The position numbers were made by a program, and so were the translations under genes. A stretch of 64,000 bases of DNA from Alligator mississippiensis (taxonomy: Eukaryota; Chordata; Crocodylia; Alligatoridae), in assembly GCF_030867095.1 (NCBI RefSeq), contig NC_081824.1, positions 252,589,956 to 252,653,955 on the forward strand, in the 5' to 3' direction. Positions 1 through 12,100 of this stretch are shown here, one piece after another (positions within the stretch are counted from its first letter, which is position 1; each line of letters opens with the position of its first letter). The notes under the pieces are model-generated. The model saw nothing but the letters and a program-made list of their open reading frames with translations. It did no database searches and was not told the DNA's origin.

Positions 1-156
1 CCAGCTACATTGTTGGCAAAGCCAGCAACAGGTATATTCTCAGATTTCAGAAAAACATTGTTTGAAATCTTTAGACTAAACTGTTCATTAAAAACCTAAT
101 CAACGCATCTGCCAATACATCAGGTACACAAAATGTATATATTAATCAGAGAGGCT

Positions 157-194
157 CTACGCATTTTTATGTTCTTCTTTATCAAATGGAGAAC
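157..194 (-). CDS. CD58: CD58-like exon 6: end of tail and stop codon
   Basis: 38 nt. The acceptor is CTCTGTAACTCAG|GT. In the phase set by exon 5 it encodes [11 protein letters not shown] followed by TAG at 159-157. That the phase fits and closes the frame after 11 residues supports it, but a terminal exon this short could arise by chance; another last exon left of the window is the alternative. No AATAAA is seen on this strand between 156 and 1, so the 3' UTR must run out of the window. Confidence 0.55.
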
Positions 195-3100
195 CTGAGT
201 TACAGAGCAGTGAAGTTGCTTGTTTCAGTCTAGACAGCAAATTGGTAGCAAAGGCAGGAAAAAAAACCCTAGTTATTTTATTTCTGGTTCTTAGTCCAAT
301 GCTCAATCCTCAACACCATTGAGGTTAAACCTCTTGTTTAACAGCTATATTAAACGACCAAAGGAAAGATTTCCTAAGAACACTGGAGCCTGACAATACC
401 TGCCAAGTATACCTGCCAGGGAGCTACTATCAGCCCGGCACATCCTGAATAACCCAGGTCCCATTTCCCTCCATTTCCCCCAACCTCAAGCCACATGTAG
501 CCTGTCAGAGCTATGAGAGAGCCAGCAGCTATGTAGGTCAATGCCCTTGACATACTAGGGGTTACCGAACCAAGGAACTGCTCAAAGAGGTCAAGCATAA
601 CAGTGCAACATGCCTATCTTGCGAAGTTCCCCGTCAGGAGTTTAATTGCTTGTGTTTATTTTCATGGGTGGTAGCAGAGGTAAGACAAACTGATCCATGT
701 GGGATGATTGAAACTTGTAATAACGCCTCCTCCATCCTCCTACACAGAGGGGTGGAGCCACAGGAATAAGAAAAGCCAATAAATCTATCACTTGGGGCAA
801 ACAAAAAGAAAATGGGATAGGAGTAATCAGGGTTATAGAGTTTTGTAAAGGTTGTGTCTTTGTTGGAACTATGAGAACATTCACAAACGTTAGGAAAAAT
901 TAAAATAAAACAGACGGAGCACAAACCTTGGTGTTCAGGGTATAAGCTGACCTCTAACAGCTGGGACAAGGAAGTAACTTTCCTGATAAGTACATGAGGC
1001 TGAGATAGCATTTTGTACGAAAAGGGACTTAAACAGAAATGTTAAAAGACCAATAACAAGCGCTGTCCAATGTGAACACATTATAACACTTCTGCATTCT
1101 TACCCTGTTCATTCTTAATTTGATGAATGGGTTCAGTTTCAGGCTCAGTAGTATATTGCTGTTCAGGATGTCTACCTTCTCCACCTAAACAAATGCAATA
1201 CAAAAACATGCATATAAATTCCCTCAGAGAAAAAAAACAACCTAATACACAGGATGGCTGAGTCTCAAAACAAGCAACTCAGTTTTATCTTCCTATGCAC
1301 ACATGCAACAAATTACCCAACTCATGTAGTAGATGCATCATTCAGTAAAACGTTGTGCTGATACAAAGGAAGAACAGCCTCCCTTCCCCCTCAAAACCAG
1401 CTCCCAACCTTCTCACCCAAATCTCCAGGTGGGTTGGAAGATTAAATCTACAGTCTGGACACAGGTATCAGAGCTAATATTAGCTCACGGGTGGGCAAAC
1501 TATGGCCCACAAGCTGCATCCAGCCTGCCAGGGCATCTATCTAGCCCACGGGACCCCTAAAATTTTAGAAAATACTTCTCCACTCCTGACTGCCTCTCAA
1601 AAATGACAGAAGCCAGGGGCAGTAGGACCCAGGGGGAGCTGGCAGCAGAAGACAGGAGCTCAGCCCTGCCCACCCTCAGCCATTTCCCTGCTTCCTAACA
1701 CCGCACCACCTGGCTCCTGGCTGCACTGCAGCACAGGGCCTCACCAGTATGGGGGGCGGGGCGGGGTATGTGTGTGCATGTGCAGACAGGGACAGAGAGT
1801 GTGTGTGCGCGCGTGTGCGTGTGCAGGAAAGGGCAGTACGTGTGTGCAAGCACAGGCAAGGGCAGAGTGTCTGTTTGTAGGCAAGGACAGTGCATGCATG
1901 TGCGTGCAGGCAGGGGCAGAGTCTGTGTGTGTGCGTAAACAGAAACAGAGTGTGTGCGTGTGTTTGTAGGGCAAGTCCCACATGCACACCCCACCATACA
2001 CATGCACCCCACCCCACTTGCACTGCCATACATGCAGACCCCCACAGCCCCCTCACATACCCCATCCACCCTCCCCCCACACAGGTCCCCACAAACCCCA
2101 TACCCACCCATGCCCCACATATCCACACACCTACATGCTCCCTCTCCTTATAAACCCACACCCCCCCCACAAACCTATACCCACCCTCCTCCCCCCAATA
2201 TACAAGAGTAAGACTTCATTTTAAACTATCATGCAGTCATCTCTATGTACACTACAAATGCAAGTAAGTCAGGACAAAAATATTTTTTGAAATCAAATTA
2301 ATGAATGTTTTAGATGTTCACATGTTTGCATTTTAAAATATAATTTGATATTATTCTGGCTCCAAGATGACAAAACCCCTTGCTGAATGGAGTATTTCTG
2401 GTTCTTAGTCCAATGCTCAATCCTCCGCACCAGTTCACCTCTTGTTTAACAGCTATATTAAACGACCAAAGGAAAGATTTCCTAAGAACACTGAAGCCTG
2501 ACAATACCTGCCAGGAAGCTCCTATCAACCCAGCACATGCTGCATAACCCATATCCCCTGTTTCCCTCCATTTCTCCCAACCCCAAGCCACCTATCCTCT
2601 ACACCCCCAGTGCTCACCCACCCTTCCTCTCATGCCAGGACTTCTATGTATCATTACTGTTGCCTCCCCATAAAGCAAGGTCTCACATTCCCCTCTCCAA
2701 ACATATACCAAGAGTTGCATGCAAGCCCCACTCCCCTCTAACTCCTCATTCTCCTTCTGATATGTCTATGTGCAACCCCACCACTGCCTCCATTTGCCTT
2801 CATGACTAGGGACCTACCAAATTCACAACTACAAGCAGATAAAAGGGTGGGAAGCCCTGCAGTCTTAGAGTATGGAGGGGATGGGAGGGGTTGTGGAGCA
2901 GGCGGCTTGGAGACAGCTGCACTGTGGTCCCAGACCACCTGTTGCAGGCAGCAGAGAGGCTGCAAACCAGGTCCACCGCGCCTGGCCCAGCTTGCTGAGT
3001 GTGAGTACCCGGGCCAGGACTCTGTGGATGGAGGTGCAGCCTGCTGCCTGCCTGCTATAGTGGCCTGGATGTAGCAGCCCACCCCTCCGCACCCTGCGCC

Positions 3101-6100
3101 TCTCCCCCCCTCCCCCCAAGCTCCCCATGCCCATGCTCCAAGACTACAGGGCTTCCCACACTTTTCTTTGTTTGCAGGGCAAGTTTTTTGGAGTTTTTTT
3201 TACAAGACGCTGCTTGGGGATGTTCCAAAACCTTGGCTCAATTACCCTGTTTAAGCCCAAGGAAACCATTAATCCACACTTAATAAGGTGTGGATTAATG
3301 ACTTCCCTGGGCTTAGTCAGGGTAATTTCCCTCCAGACATGAGTATACTCTCAGGAAAGCAGCCATCCCCCTGGAATCACATCAGCCTGGACTATTCAAG
3401 TAAAGACAAAATTCTTCAGAGCACCTAAGTGAGTGCAAGCAGCCAGAATTCACCCAGTGGTGCTCCTTCTAGGGCCTGCAAAGTCACTAGCAACTTCTGA
3501 GAAGTTGAGCCTATGTGACTCTACAGAAAAAAAGCCAGTGTTAAAGGCAAGGTATGAGAGCAGAACAATTAAAAAAAAAGCCTAACACTCTATTTTATTC
3601 ATTAAATTTCAATGGAAGCATTAAATTTCTGACAATTTTATTTCTTTATCCAAAGATTCACACTAGAAAAGTTCAGTTTATTTCTCATATAAAAGATTCA
3701 GCCACAAAGTCCACATACTGTCATATGACTCAAGGTTTCTACTCACACAACACAAAATAGCCAACAGCAAATTGTCAGTGCAAATAGTTTGCAAGCAACT
3801 AACTATCACAAACTGGGGGGGTGTCTTTTTTTAATGACTGAATTAATGCTTACAAATGACAAATGTTATTCAAAGACTCTGGCAAAGTGCAATCAAAGAA
3901 AGGAGTTAATTTAATGCAGAAAATTAAGTAAATAGGACATTGGCAGGTTCTAAAAGGGAATTTTGGAATTTCTGGCTCTCAATCATATACTCAGACAAAG
4001 AGACCAAGCTTGTGATCTTATGACAATACCTCAAGATGCATTTCAGAAATATAACAAGTTCTGTTTTCAGCAAAACTTTTGCTGTGAAAACTCCACCATG
4101 AATCTTTGCAAGGGTTGTACCTAGAGTATAATGAGCCTGCAAGTTCAGAATAAAATAGGATCATTTACCTGGCAGTCTTGAGGAAATCCAACTGGGAAGA
4201 AGACCTTAAAAATAAAATAGATGCATCATTCTCTGCAGATGTAGTGAGTTTAGAAGGAGAAATAAGGTAAAAGTGAGGCACAGGCACAAAGTAGCACCAA
4301 ATTCTGGCTTAACAAATACAAAGAACATACCAGATTTTACATGCATATTAAAATATATAAATACATGCATTTGTATTTTATTTGTAACCCTGAAGACAGA
4401 CAGACAAACACTGCAGGGACTATGATGACTGTATTAGAGTACAGGCAAACAAATAATTTATATCAAGTTAACGGGACAGAGACCTACTGCAGAACAGCCA
4501 AGGTGCTTGCTCTTATCCCACAATAACTGAAAGCTAAATCAGGGCAGCTGAGCCTCCTTTCATCTGTAGCTAAACTTCTACACTTTGAGCTCTCATTTGC
4601 TGCACAGTAAAGAAACTGTCTCTCTGGAGCAGCTGATGTGCTAAGTCATAGAATCATAGAAAATGAGGGTTGGAAGAGACCTCAGGAGGTCACATCTAGC
4701 CCAACCCCCTGCTCAAAGCAGGACCAGCCCCAACTACATCATCTCAGCCGAGGCTTTGTCTAGCTGAGTCTTAAAAACCTCCAAGGATGGAGATTCCACC
4801 ATCTCTCTGGGTAACCTGTTACAGTGCTCTACTACCTTTCTTATGAGAAAATTTTTCTTAATATCTAACCTAAATTTCCCTTGCTGCAACTTGAGACCAG
4901 TGCTCTTTGTCCTGTCACCTGTCACCACTGAGAACAGTCTAGCTCCATCCTCTTTGGAACCTCCCTTCAGGTAGCTGAAGGCTGCAATTAAATCTCCCCC
5001 ACCCCAGTTTTCTCTCCTCCAGACTAAATAAGCCCAGTTCCCTCAGCCTCTCCTCACAAGTCATTTTTATGAGGAGACCATTTTATGAGGAGACCATCCC
5101 CCTAACCAGTTTTGTTGCCCTCTGCTGGACTCTCTCCAATTTGTCCACATCCTTTCTGAAGTGGGGAGCCTAACACTGAACACAGTACTCCAGATGTGGC
5201 CTCACCAGTGCCAAATAGAGGGGAATAATTACTTCTCTGGATCTGCTGGCAACGTTCCTACTAATGCAGCCCAGTATGCCATTAGCCTTCTTCACAATAA
5301 GGGTGCACTCTTGGCTCATCTTCAGCTTACTGCAATTCCCAGATGTTTTGAGGGTCCTGGTACCCTGTGAGCTTGCTGCAATTTGCTTGTTCACACCCCT
5401 CAACAACTCCACAGTGACTCTGCATGATGAAGTCCCACAGAGCTCAACAGGAGTTCTCCACACAGACTACCTGCTGACTCAAGAACAATGTGTGTGCTTT
5501 CTTTTCAGGATGGGAAGATGTGCATGTCTTCCCCAAGCCAGGATTCAGCCCTTGGTATCAACCTAATTGTAGTTATCAGAGAGATATGGCCTCTTCTTTC
5601 TTAGTCCCCTGGCTAGGGGCTATGATGGCATAGTGAATAAGCAAGGATGGGAGCTTGAGATTTGCTCTAGACCCATGCTGAAGGTAGCTGCCCAATGACC
5701 CATCTGTACACAGGTACCTTGTCTTTTGGACTGTGGAGTCCAAGGCAGCAGGACTTGATGCTGGCCACATCACTCCCTTAGATGCCACTGGCTGCAAAAA
5801 CAGGCATGCCACAATCATGCCAGCTTAACAGGCCATATAGACTAGAGGGAACCTTTTAACCTTTAAGGCCACTTTAACTCTTTGTACAGCTGGAAATGGC
5901 TGAAGTTCAAGTCAAATGCATCCCCCTCTTGGTGTAGATCTGTGATGCTCAGCTGTCTTATTGTACAAAGGGCAGGGAGCATCTGCACAAAGGGAAGGTG
6001 GTGCCTTCAGCCCCTCCGTGCCAGGCACCCTGTGCACTGACCTGCAGGGATTATATAGAAGCAGAGGCATGGAAACTACACGGACCCACAGGCTGACTCC

Positions 6101-9100
6101 CCAAAGCACACATTCAGACACGTGGCATAGCCTCATATTCCAGCAGAGCATCAAATGCTTAACTCAGCCTGAGAGGAGAAATCTGCAAATGCAAACTACC
6201 AAAGTTCCTCTGTGTACAGCCCAGGGCCAAGGTGTGCCAAGATATGCCCATGGTCCAAGAGCTGGCCCTACAGAAGTTAAAGTGCATTTGTTCTCAAGCC
6301 CCCCAACCTAAGAAGGAAATAAGCTATGCTTATTGGTACAAGCAGAATTCAAATGCATCTGAATGTGCAATAAGTAGGGACCTACCAAAATTGTGGTCTC
6401 AGGGAAAATGTTAGATCAAGCGTCATCCACTAAAAATGATGGGCTCCACAATTTTGGTGGGCTCACTGCAAAAAAAAAAGACTTACCAGAAAGCAGAGAA
6501 AAGGGTGAGAAGCCCTGCAGTCTTGGAGCACAGGATGGGGGAGCAAATGCCAGGCTGAGCCTGTGATGTAGGCTCAGTGCAGGCACCAATCTGGGGCTGC
6601 TTAGGGAAGCAACAGGGTTTTGGCACCATCTTTTAAGCAGCCAGAGGCATCCTGCTGGAGCATGCTGCAGCCAGAGGAGGATTGAGCAGGATGAATAGTG
6701 AGCAAAAATTATCCAAGAGGGCCAAATACATTTCAGCTCTAGACTGTGTAAGACATTATCCTTCAGGGACCTTGCATGCAGATGAAGGCAAATTGTTCTC
6801 TACTGCCTGCAACATGTCTCTGGATATGTCAAGGAAAACCAATATAGACTGACACTTAAACTGCTTGCAGACATTAAAAAAAAGGCCCTTTACTGGAAGA
6901 AGCAGACAAAACATACCAAATGCTGCCAGTTTTCCATGTGTGAACAAGCTTCACCAAAACTATCTCCCTGCAGTGATCGCTTCACATATACAGTCCACAA
7001 AGTCTGCATTGGCAGAGTATGAATCCTTCTCTATTGTGGCCAATGAAGCCACCAACCCACAAGATAACTACATGCTGCACATCCTATTTGTACCTGGGAG
7101 CCGGACAGACCAGGACCTGCCTGTTTTTCAGAGCCGGTCCACCTCACATCTGTCAATTTTTCTACGCTGGCTCAGGCTGTAGTGAAGGCAGTTGTCAACT
7201 ATGGCTTAGAATTTAACAAGATCTCAGCATGTCTGTCCAACAATGCCATGTACATGTGCAAGGCTTCCTCTGATATGCTTCAGGAAATGATGCCCAGGGC
7301 AGTTTACGTCACCTGCAATGTGCATATTCTGTTTTTAGTAAGTGACGTCTGGCATATGCAGCTCCCCAATGTGGATAGGGAAGGGACCTCGGAAGATCAT
7401 CGGGTCCAGCCCCCTACACCAGGCAGGAAAGACAGCTAGAGTCAGGTGACCCCAGAAATGTGACTGCCCAGTCTCCTCTTGAAGATTTCCAGGGTAGGCT
7501 ATTGCACCACCTCTGGAGGGAGTTTAGTCTGCAGTCTGGACACTCTAACTAAGAAGAACTTTTTCCTAATGTTGAGCCTGAAACAGTTTTCCAGGAGTTT
7601 GTGGCCATTACTCCTGGTTTTCCCCAAGAGTACCCTGGTGAACAGTTGTTCACTGAGCCCTTGATGTACTCCTCAGATGTAGTGGTAAACTACTACCAAG
7701 TCCCCTCTCGGCCTTCTCTTTTTCAGGCTGAAGAGTCTCATGTCCTTCAGCCTTTCTTTGTATGGCTTGCCGTGCAAGTGTCTGATCATACGAGTGTCCC
7801 TTCTCTGGACTTTATCAAGCATTACCACGTCATTGTTAAAGTGGAGCACGCAAAGCTGGATGCAGTACTCCAGCTGTGGTCTTGCCAATGATGAATAGAG
7901 CGGAATAATCACTTCCTTGCTTTTGCTGGAGATGCATTGATTGATGCATGCCAAAGTATTATTTGCCCTGCTGGCTACAGCGTTGCACTGCCGGCTCATA
8001 TTCATACTGTGGTCCATTATTACCTCTAGATCCCTTTCATTCATAGTGCTGGTGAAGTTGGTGTTGCCCAGCCTGTAGGTGTGCAGGAAATTGTTCATCC
8101 CCAGGTGGAGCGCTTTACATTTCTTGATGATGAACCTCATCTGGTTCCAACTCACCCAACCAGGCTACAGATACAGGTGGATCTAGACAATCTTCAAGCA
8201 TGACCATGCTTCCCCATAACTTGGTGTCATCCACGAACGTGGCCAGTGAGCTCTTCACCCCCACATCCAAATCATTAATAAAGGTGTTAAACAGTACTGG
8301 ACCAAGCAACGACCCCTGTGGGACACCACTGGCCACTTCTCGCCAAGACGACACACATTCATTAGGACTATCTGGGTCCTACCCCACAGCCAGCTTCATA
8401 CCCACGCTAAGCTCACAATCCTCCAATTTTCTTGTGAGACCGTTGTGGGACACCAGATCAAAGGCTTTTTGGAAGTCAAGGTATATGATGTCAATCTCTT
8501 CTCTCTTATCTTAATTTCATAAGCCATTTCAGTTTAGAATTTAACAGAATGTTTAGACTGCTTAGCTTAATCAGGGTAATTGCGCCAGTTTGGGGCCACC
8601 TGCCAATCTGCAGTAAGAGGCAGGACTGCTGAGGCCCCTCGGCCAGTCAGAGGCATGAGGGGCCGTTATTTGTGATAAGCCCACAAAAACAGGCACCATG
8701 ATCAGCCTGTGAAATTGTCCATCAGCCACCTCAATTTAGGTTAGTCCCTAGCAATAAGCTTGTGCTTGTCCTACAAGAACTTACAATACAGCAAAATCAG
8801 TGAATGGAAATAATTTTCTTCAATGCTATACATACCTTTTTTCTGAAGGAAGATGGCTGTCACTATCAATGCTATCAATACTGCCACGAAGAAAAGAAGT
8901 GCTATGAAGCCGTTTCTCCCTCTTGGCTGAATTAGATTTACTTTAAAACAAAAAAGAAAGAAAAAGAAAAAATGTGCTGAAAGGCAACATTTTCAATCTG
9001 CTGTACATGGGTAAAAAAGGGTTAATTTGAAGCTATGAAGAGACCAAATTCAGTCACAGATGTATTCACACAAGCTTCAGTGGAGTTACATCAAGGATGA

Positions 9101-12100
9101 CTCCAGCCTAATGACTGCACGTGACACTATCAAGCTTGAGAGAGGACAAGGCTGCGATTTTCCCACACCAGGTTCCAGGTGGCTGCCACCCTATGTCTAT
9201 GTAATGGAGTTGCCAGTTTTTGCCAGTGAACAACTCTACATGCATCAGAGGAAAGGGCAAGAATCTCCAGACTAGAAAGTCTTGGAGTAACTTGCTCCAG
9301 GGGGGAATTTATTGTTTGATTACAGTTAATGGTTGGCTTACGCTCCTAGAATATGAAGGGTCAGGTTCCATCTGCAAGGTTGATTGGATCTAATAAAGGT
9401 GTAGATTTTTCTCAAAGTGTTTCTCAAACATTGGCCTCAGCCATGTTCCAGGGCAACAAGTTCTGGAGGTTACTGAAAGCAACTTACTGATGTAGTGAGA
9501 AGAAAGGAAAGAAATAACTTCCATTCCTTCTTCTAAATCAAGTCAGTGGCAACTCCATTACATGTCTGCTTGGTGGCCTATACAAAATGATCTGATAGCT
9601 TCAGTCTGGTTCTGAGGGGGCAGGTCTTCACAATGCAGTGAGCATTAACAAGCTAACAAGGGGGCTGGAAGCTTCAGCAGAGGCCAAGTTTTACTCTGTC
9701 CAAGGAAGGGAGACAGCAGTCCTCTCCTTTCTCGTAGAAGCCCATTCCACATCCTAGCTAAAAAGCAAACCCTGCTGATCTCCCTGCAGCCTACATTCTG
9801 AGACAGGCATCCAGCATTTATTAGCTTTCTATTCCCTCTTAACATTAGAAGCACCTGATAACAATGACTATGGCTACTTACAGACATTAATCCCCTCCGC
9901 CCCCTAACCCCCCCAAGGGTGCTTTACTTTAAACTCCATTCACCCCTACATCGTTCTCAGCACATGCCCAGAAGATGCATCACTTTAGCTGGACCCAGCA
10001 CACCCAACGACTACATAGATCAGGAGCTTCAGCAAAGGTTTTTTTGGCACTTTTATCTAATAGCTGATTGTATCAGCTTTATATAAATGCACCAAAAAGC
10101 CCTGCTGAAGCGCCTGATCTATACATATGCTGCCGAGCCAGGTTGAATTAACGTGCGGCTTCTTCTGGTAAAATGCCTTTTTTCCCCCTCCCATGTCTGT
10201 CTATGCTCCAATATTAACGGCATGAAAAGTGAGTCAGAACCAACACTTAATTTGCAAACTCATTCCCCGCTCTTCTCTTAGGTTATATCTATACCACATG
10301 GAGCAGCACCATGCAGAGACACCTGAGCTAGTTCTTCACGTGCTAGATCCAGAACCAGAGGCAGGATAGCCACACTGCCTCGTTCTCTGCCAAAGTTACT
10401 AAGAAGCAGGGGTAACTAACTCAAAAGCAGTGCTGCACTCCTACAGTGATAGTGCTGCCTCACGCTGTGTACATTGCAGTGTGCCAGCTAGCATTCACAG
10501 TAAGGTCCAAATATCTCCACCCTGCACTGCATCAGGCTGTATAGTGATACCTTCTATGTTACGGACTTCATCTTACATATACACTTACCTTCGGGGCACA
10601 CATCCAGAGAGAGTGAACCATTGATACCTGCACCGGAAACCTCGATAATGCAATAAATTTTCTGGGAACGGTCTGCAGTCAGTGGAAGCTCAGCAGTATT
10701 ACTTTGCCCAGTCAATTCGTCCATGTTACTATAATGCCAAGAATACGTAAGTTCTTTGGAGATATCTGTGTGGCAAAATATGTGTAGCTTATTTCCAACA
10801 ACTGTGCAATTTAAATCAGGTGGCAAAAGAGGACCTAGGAGGGAAGAGAAAAAAAGAAATTCCATGCTAGTTTGATTGCATACTGTTTGCGCTCCAAAAG
10901 GACTGCACATCTAACATTAAAACATCACATAGAGGATATCTAGTCTAGGAACCAAGCAGCAACAACAATATTTATAATTCCATAGCACACAAAAAAACTG
11001 GAGTACTTGGAATAAATAGGGGTCTTCTTTCAGCAGGATACCAGCTTTCCAGGTACTAGTTCCAAATTTAGACATCACTGCTTTTTTACCTCATGACAGG
11101 ACCAGCCCTACAAATATTCCCAGCCTGAGGACCACCCAATGCCCCTGTCCTCAATCACTAGCAAACTGCAAAAATCAAAGTAAAATAAGAATGCAAAATT
11201 GTATTTTAATCAAAATTGTGCTGTATGAAAATAACAACTATATTTCATTAAGTTTTGGGTAAAAGTATTTGCTGTTGCCAAGTGAGCTATTCATTTTCTG
11301 GCCCCAAAATTTTCTTTCTGTGGATCATTTTCTTTAGAGGGCAAATTTAAACTTTTTACTAGTGACAAAATAGACCTATGTCAGGGGGAACACCGCCCCC
11401 CCCCCCAGCAAAATATGGTACCCAACTGTTTTAAGTTAAAACTTGCAGAACCCTGTAGGTTTTTCAGACAATGCTCAAATACAGCACAGCATAAGCATGA
11501 GCATGAGCATAAATGAATGTGAGATGTTGCTGCCTGGGCGCAGAGTTCCCGAAGAAGATATGGCTAAGTGCAGACAGTCAAAAAGCCAGAGGCTGTATCG
11601 GTTCAGTCTTTGCAAGTTAATTTAAACTGCGTAGACTGAACCAATAAGCAAGTGAGCAGACATTAACTTTTGATTCCAGAAATGCAGCCACATGTCTAAG
11701 GTGGCTCAGGTCAGAAGCTGAAGGGCGCTAGAGCATGCCTCCCTGCTTGGCCGGAACAGACAGCCTGGACCAAGGCTAGCCACCCTGCAAGGGACTGTCT
11801 TGTCAGGTCTCCAATTCATGCTGGAGGGCTGTCTTCATCATGTCTCTAATCCAACCTTTCTATATGGGCTACTCCCAATATTCTGCACAGGTCACTGCTT
11901 CTGGTGTTGGAGTTGCCAGATATTGTGGGGTGCATTGTGGTGCTACAGGGCATCTCAGGAGATGATCCATGGTTTGCTTCTCCTAATAAACACATTGGTC
12001 GATTGCAGCTGGGGGACTGTGAGTTAACTTAAATCTGGAGGGGATCTGGGACAAAAGTTTGATAAACCAACTTAACCTAAATCAAATAAGTCTGATACCA

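Larger units (their letters stand above)
6375..8750 (+). mobile_element. hAT DNA transposon with perfect 8-bp target duplication
   Basis: GCAATAAG occurs at 6367-6374 and again at 8751-8758, directly outside termini that read TAGGGACCTACC on the left and, reverse-complemented, TAGGGACTAACC on the right. An 8-bp duplication is the hAT signature. The interior holds a decayed transposase (about 6800-7350) and a nested CR1 (about 7368-8515), so the hAT is older than that CR1. It lies in intron 4, immediately before exon 4. Confidence 0.9.

Noticed and set aside
634..1011. 125-codon minus-strand open frame next to exon 5
   Set aside because: No splice signals join it to the CD58-like frame in phase 1 and no domain is seen; treated as intron.
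1676..2170. Several open frames with H, T, P and C-rich or V, C, G-rich products
   Set aside because: They come from the TG/CA low-complexity tract.
7601..7891. Plus-strand open frame in the 7.6 kb region
   Set aside because: Antisense shadow of the CR1 reverse transcriptase.
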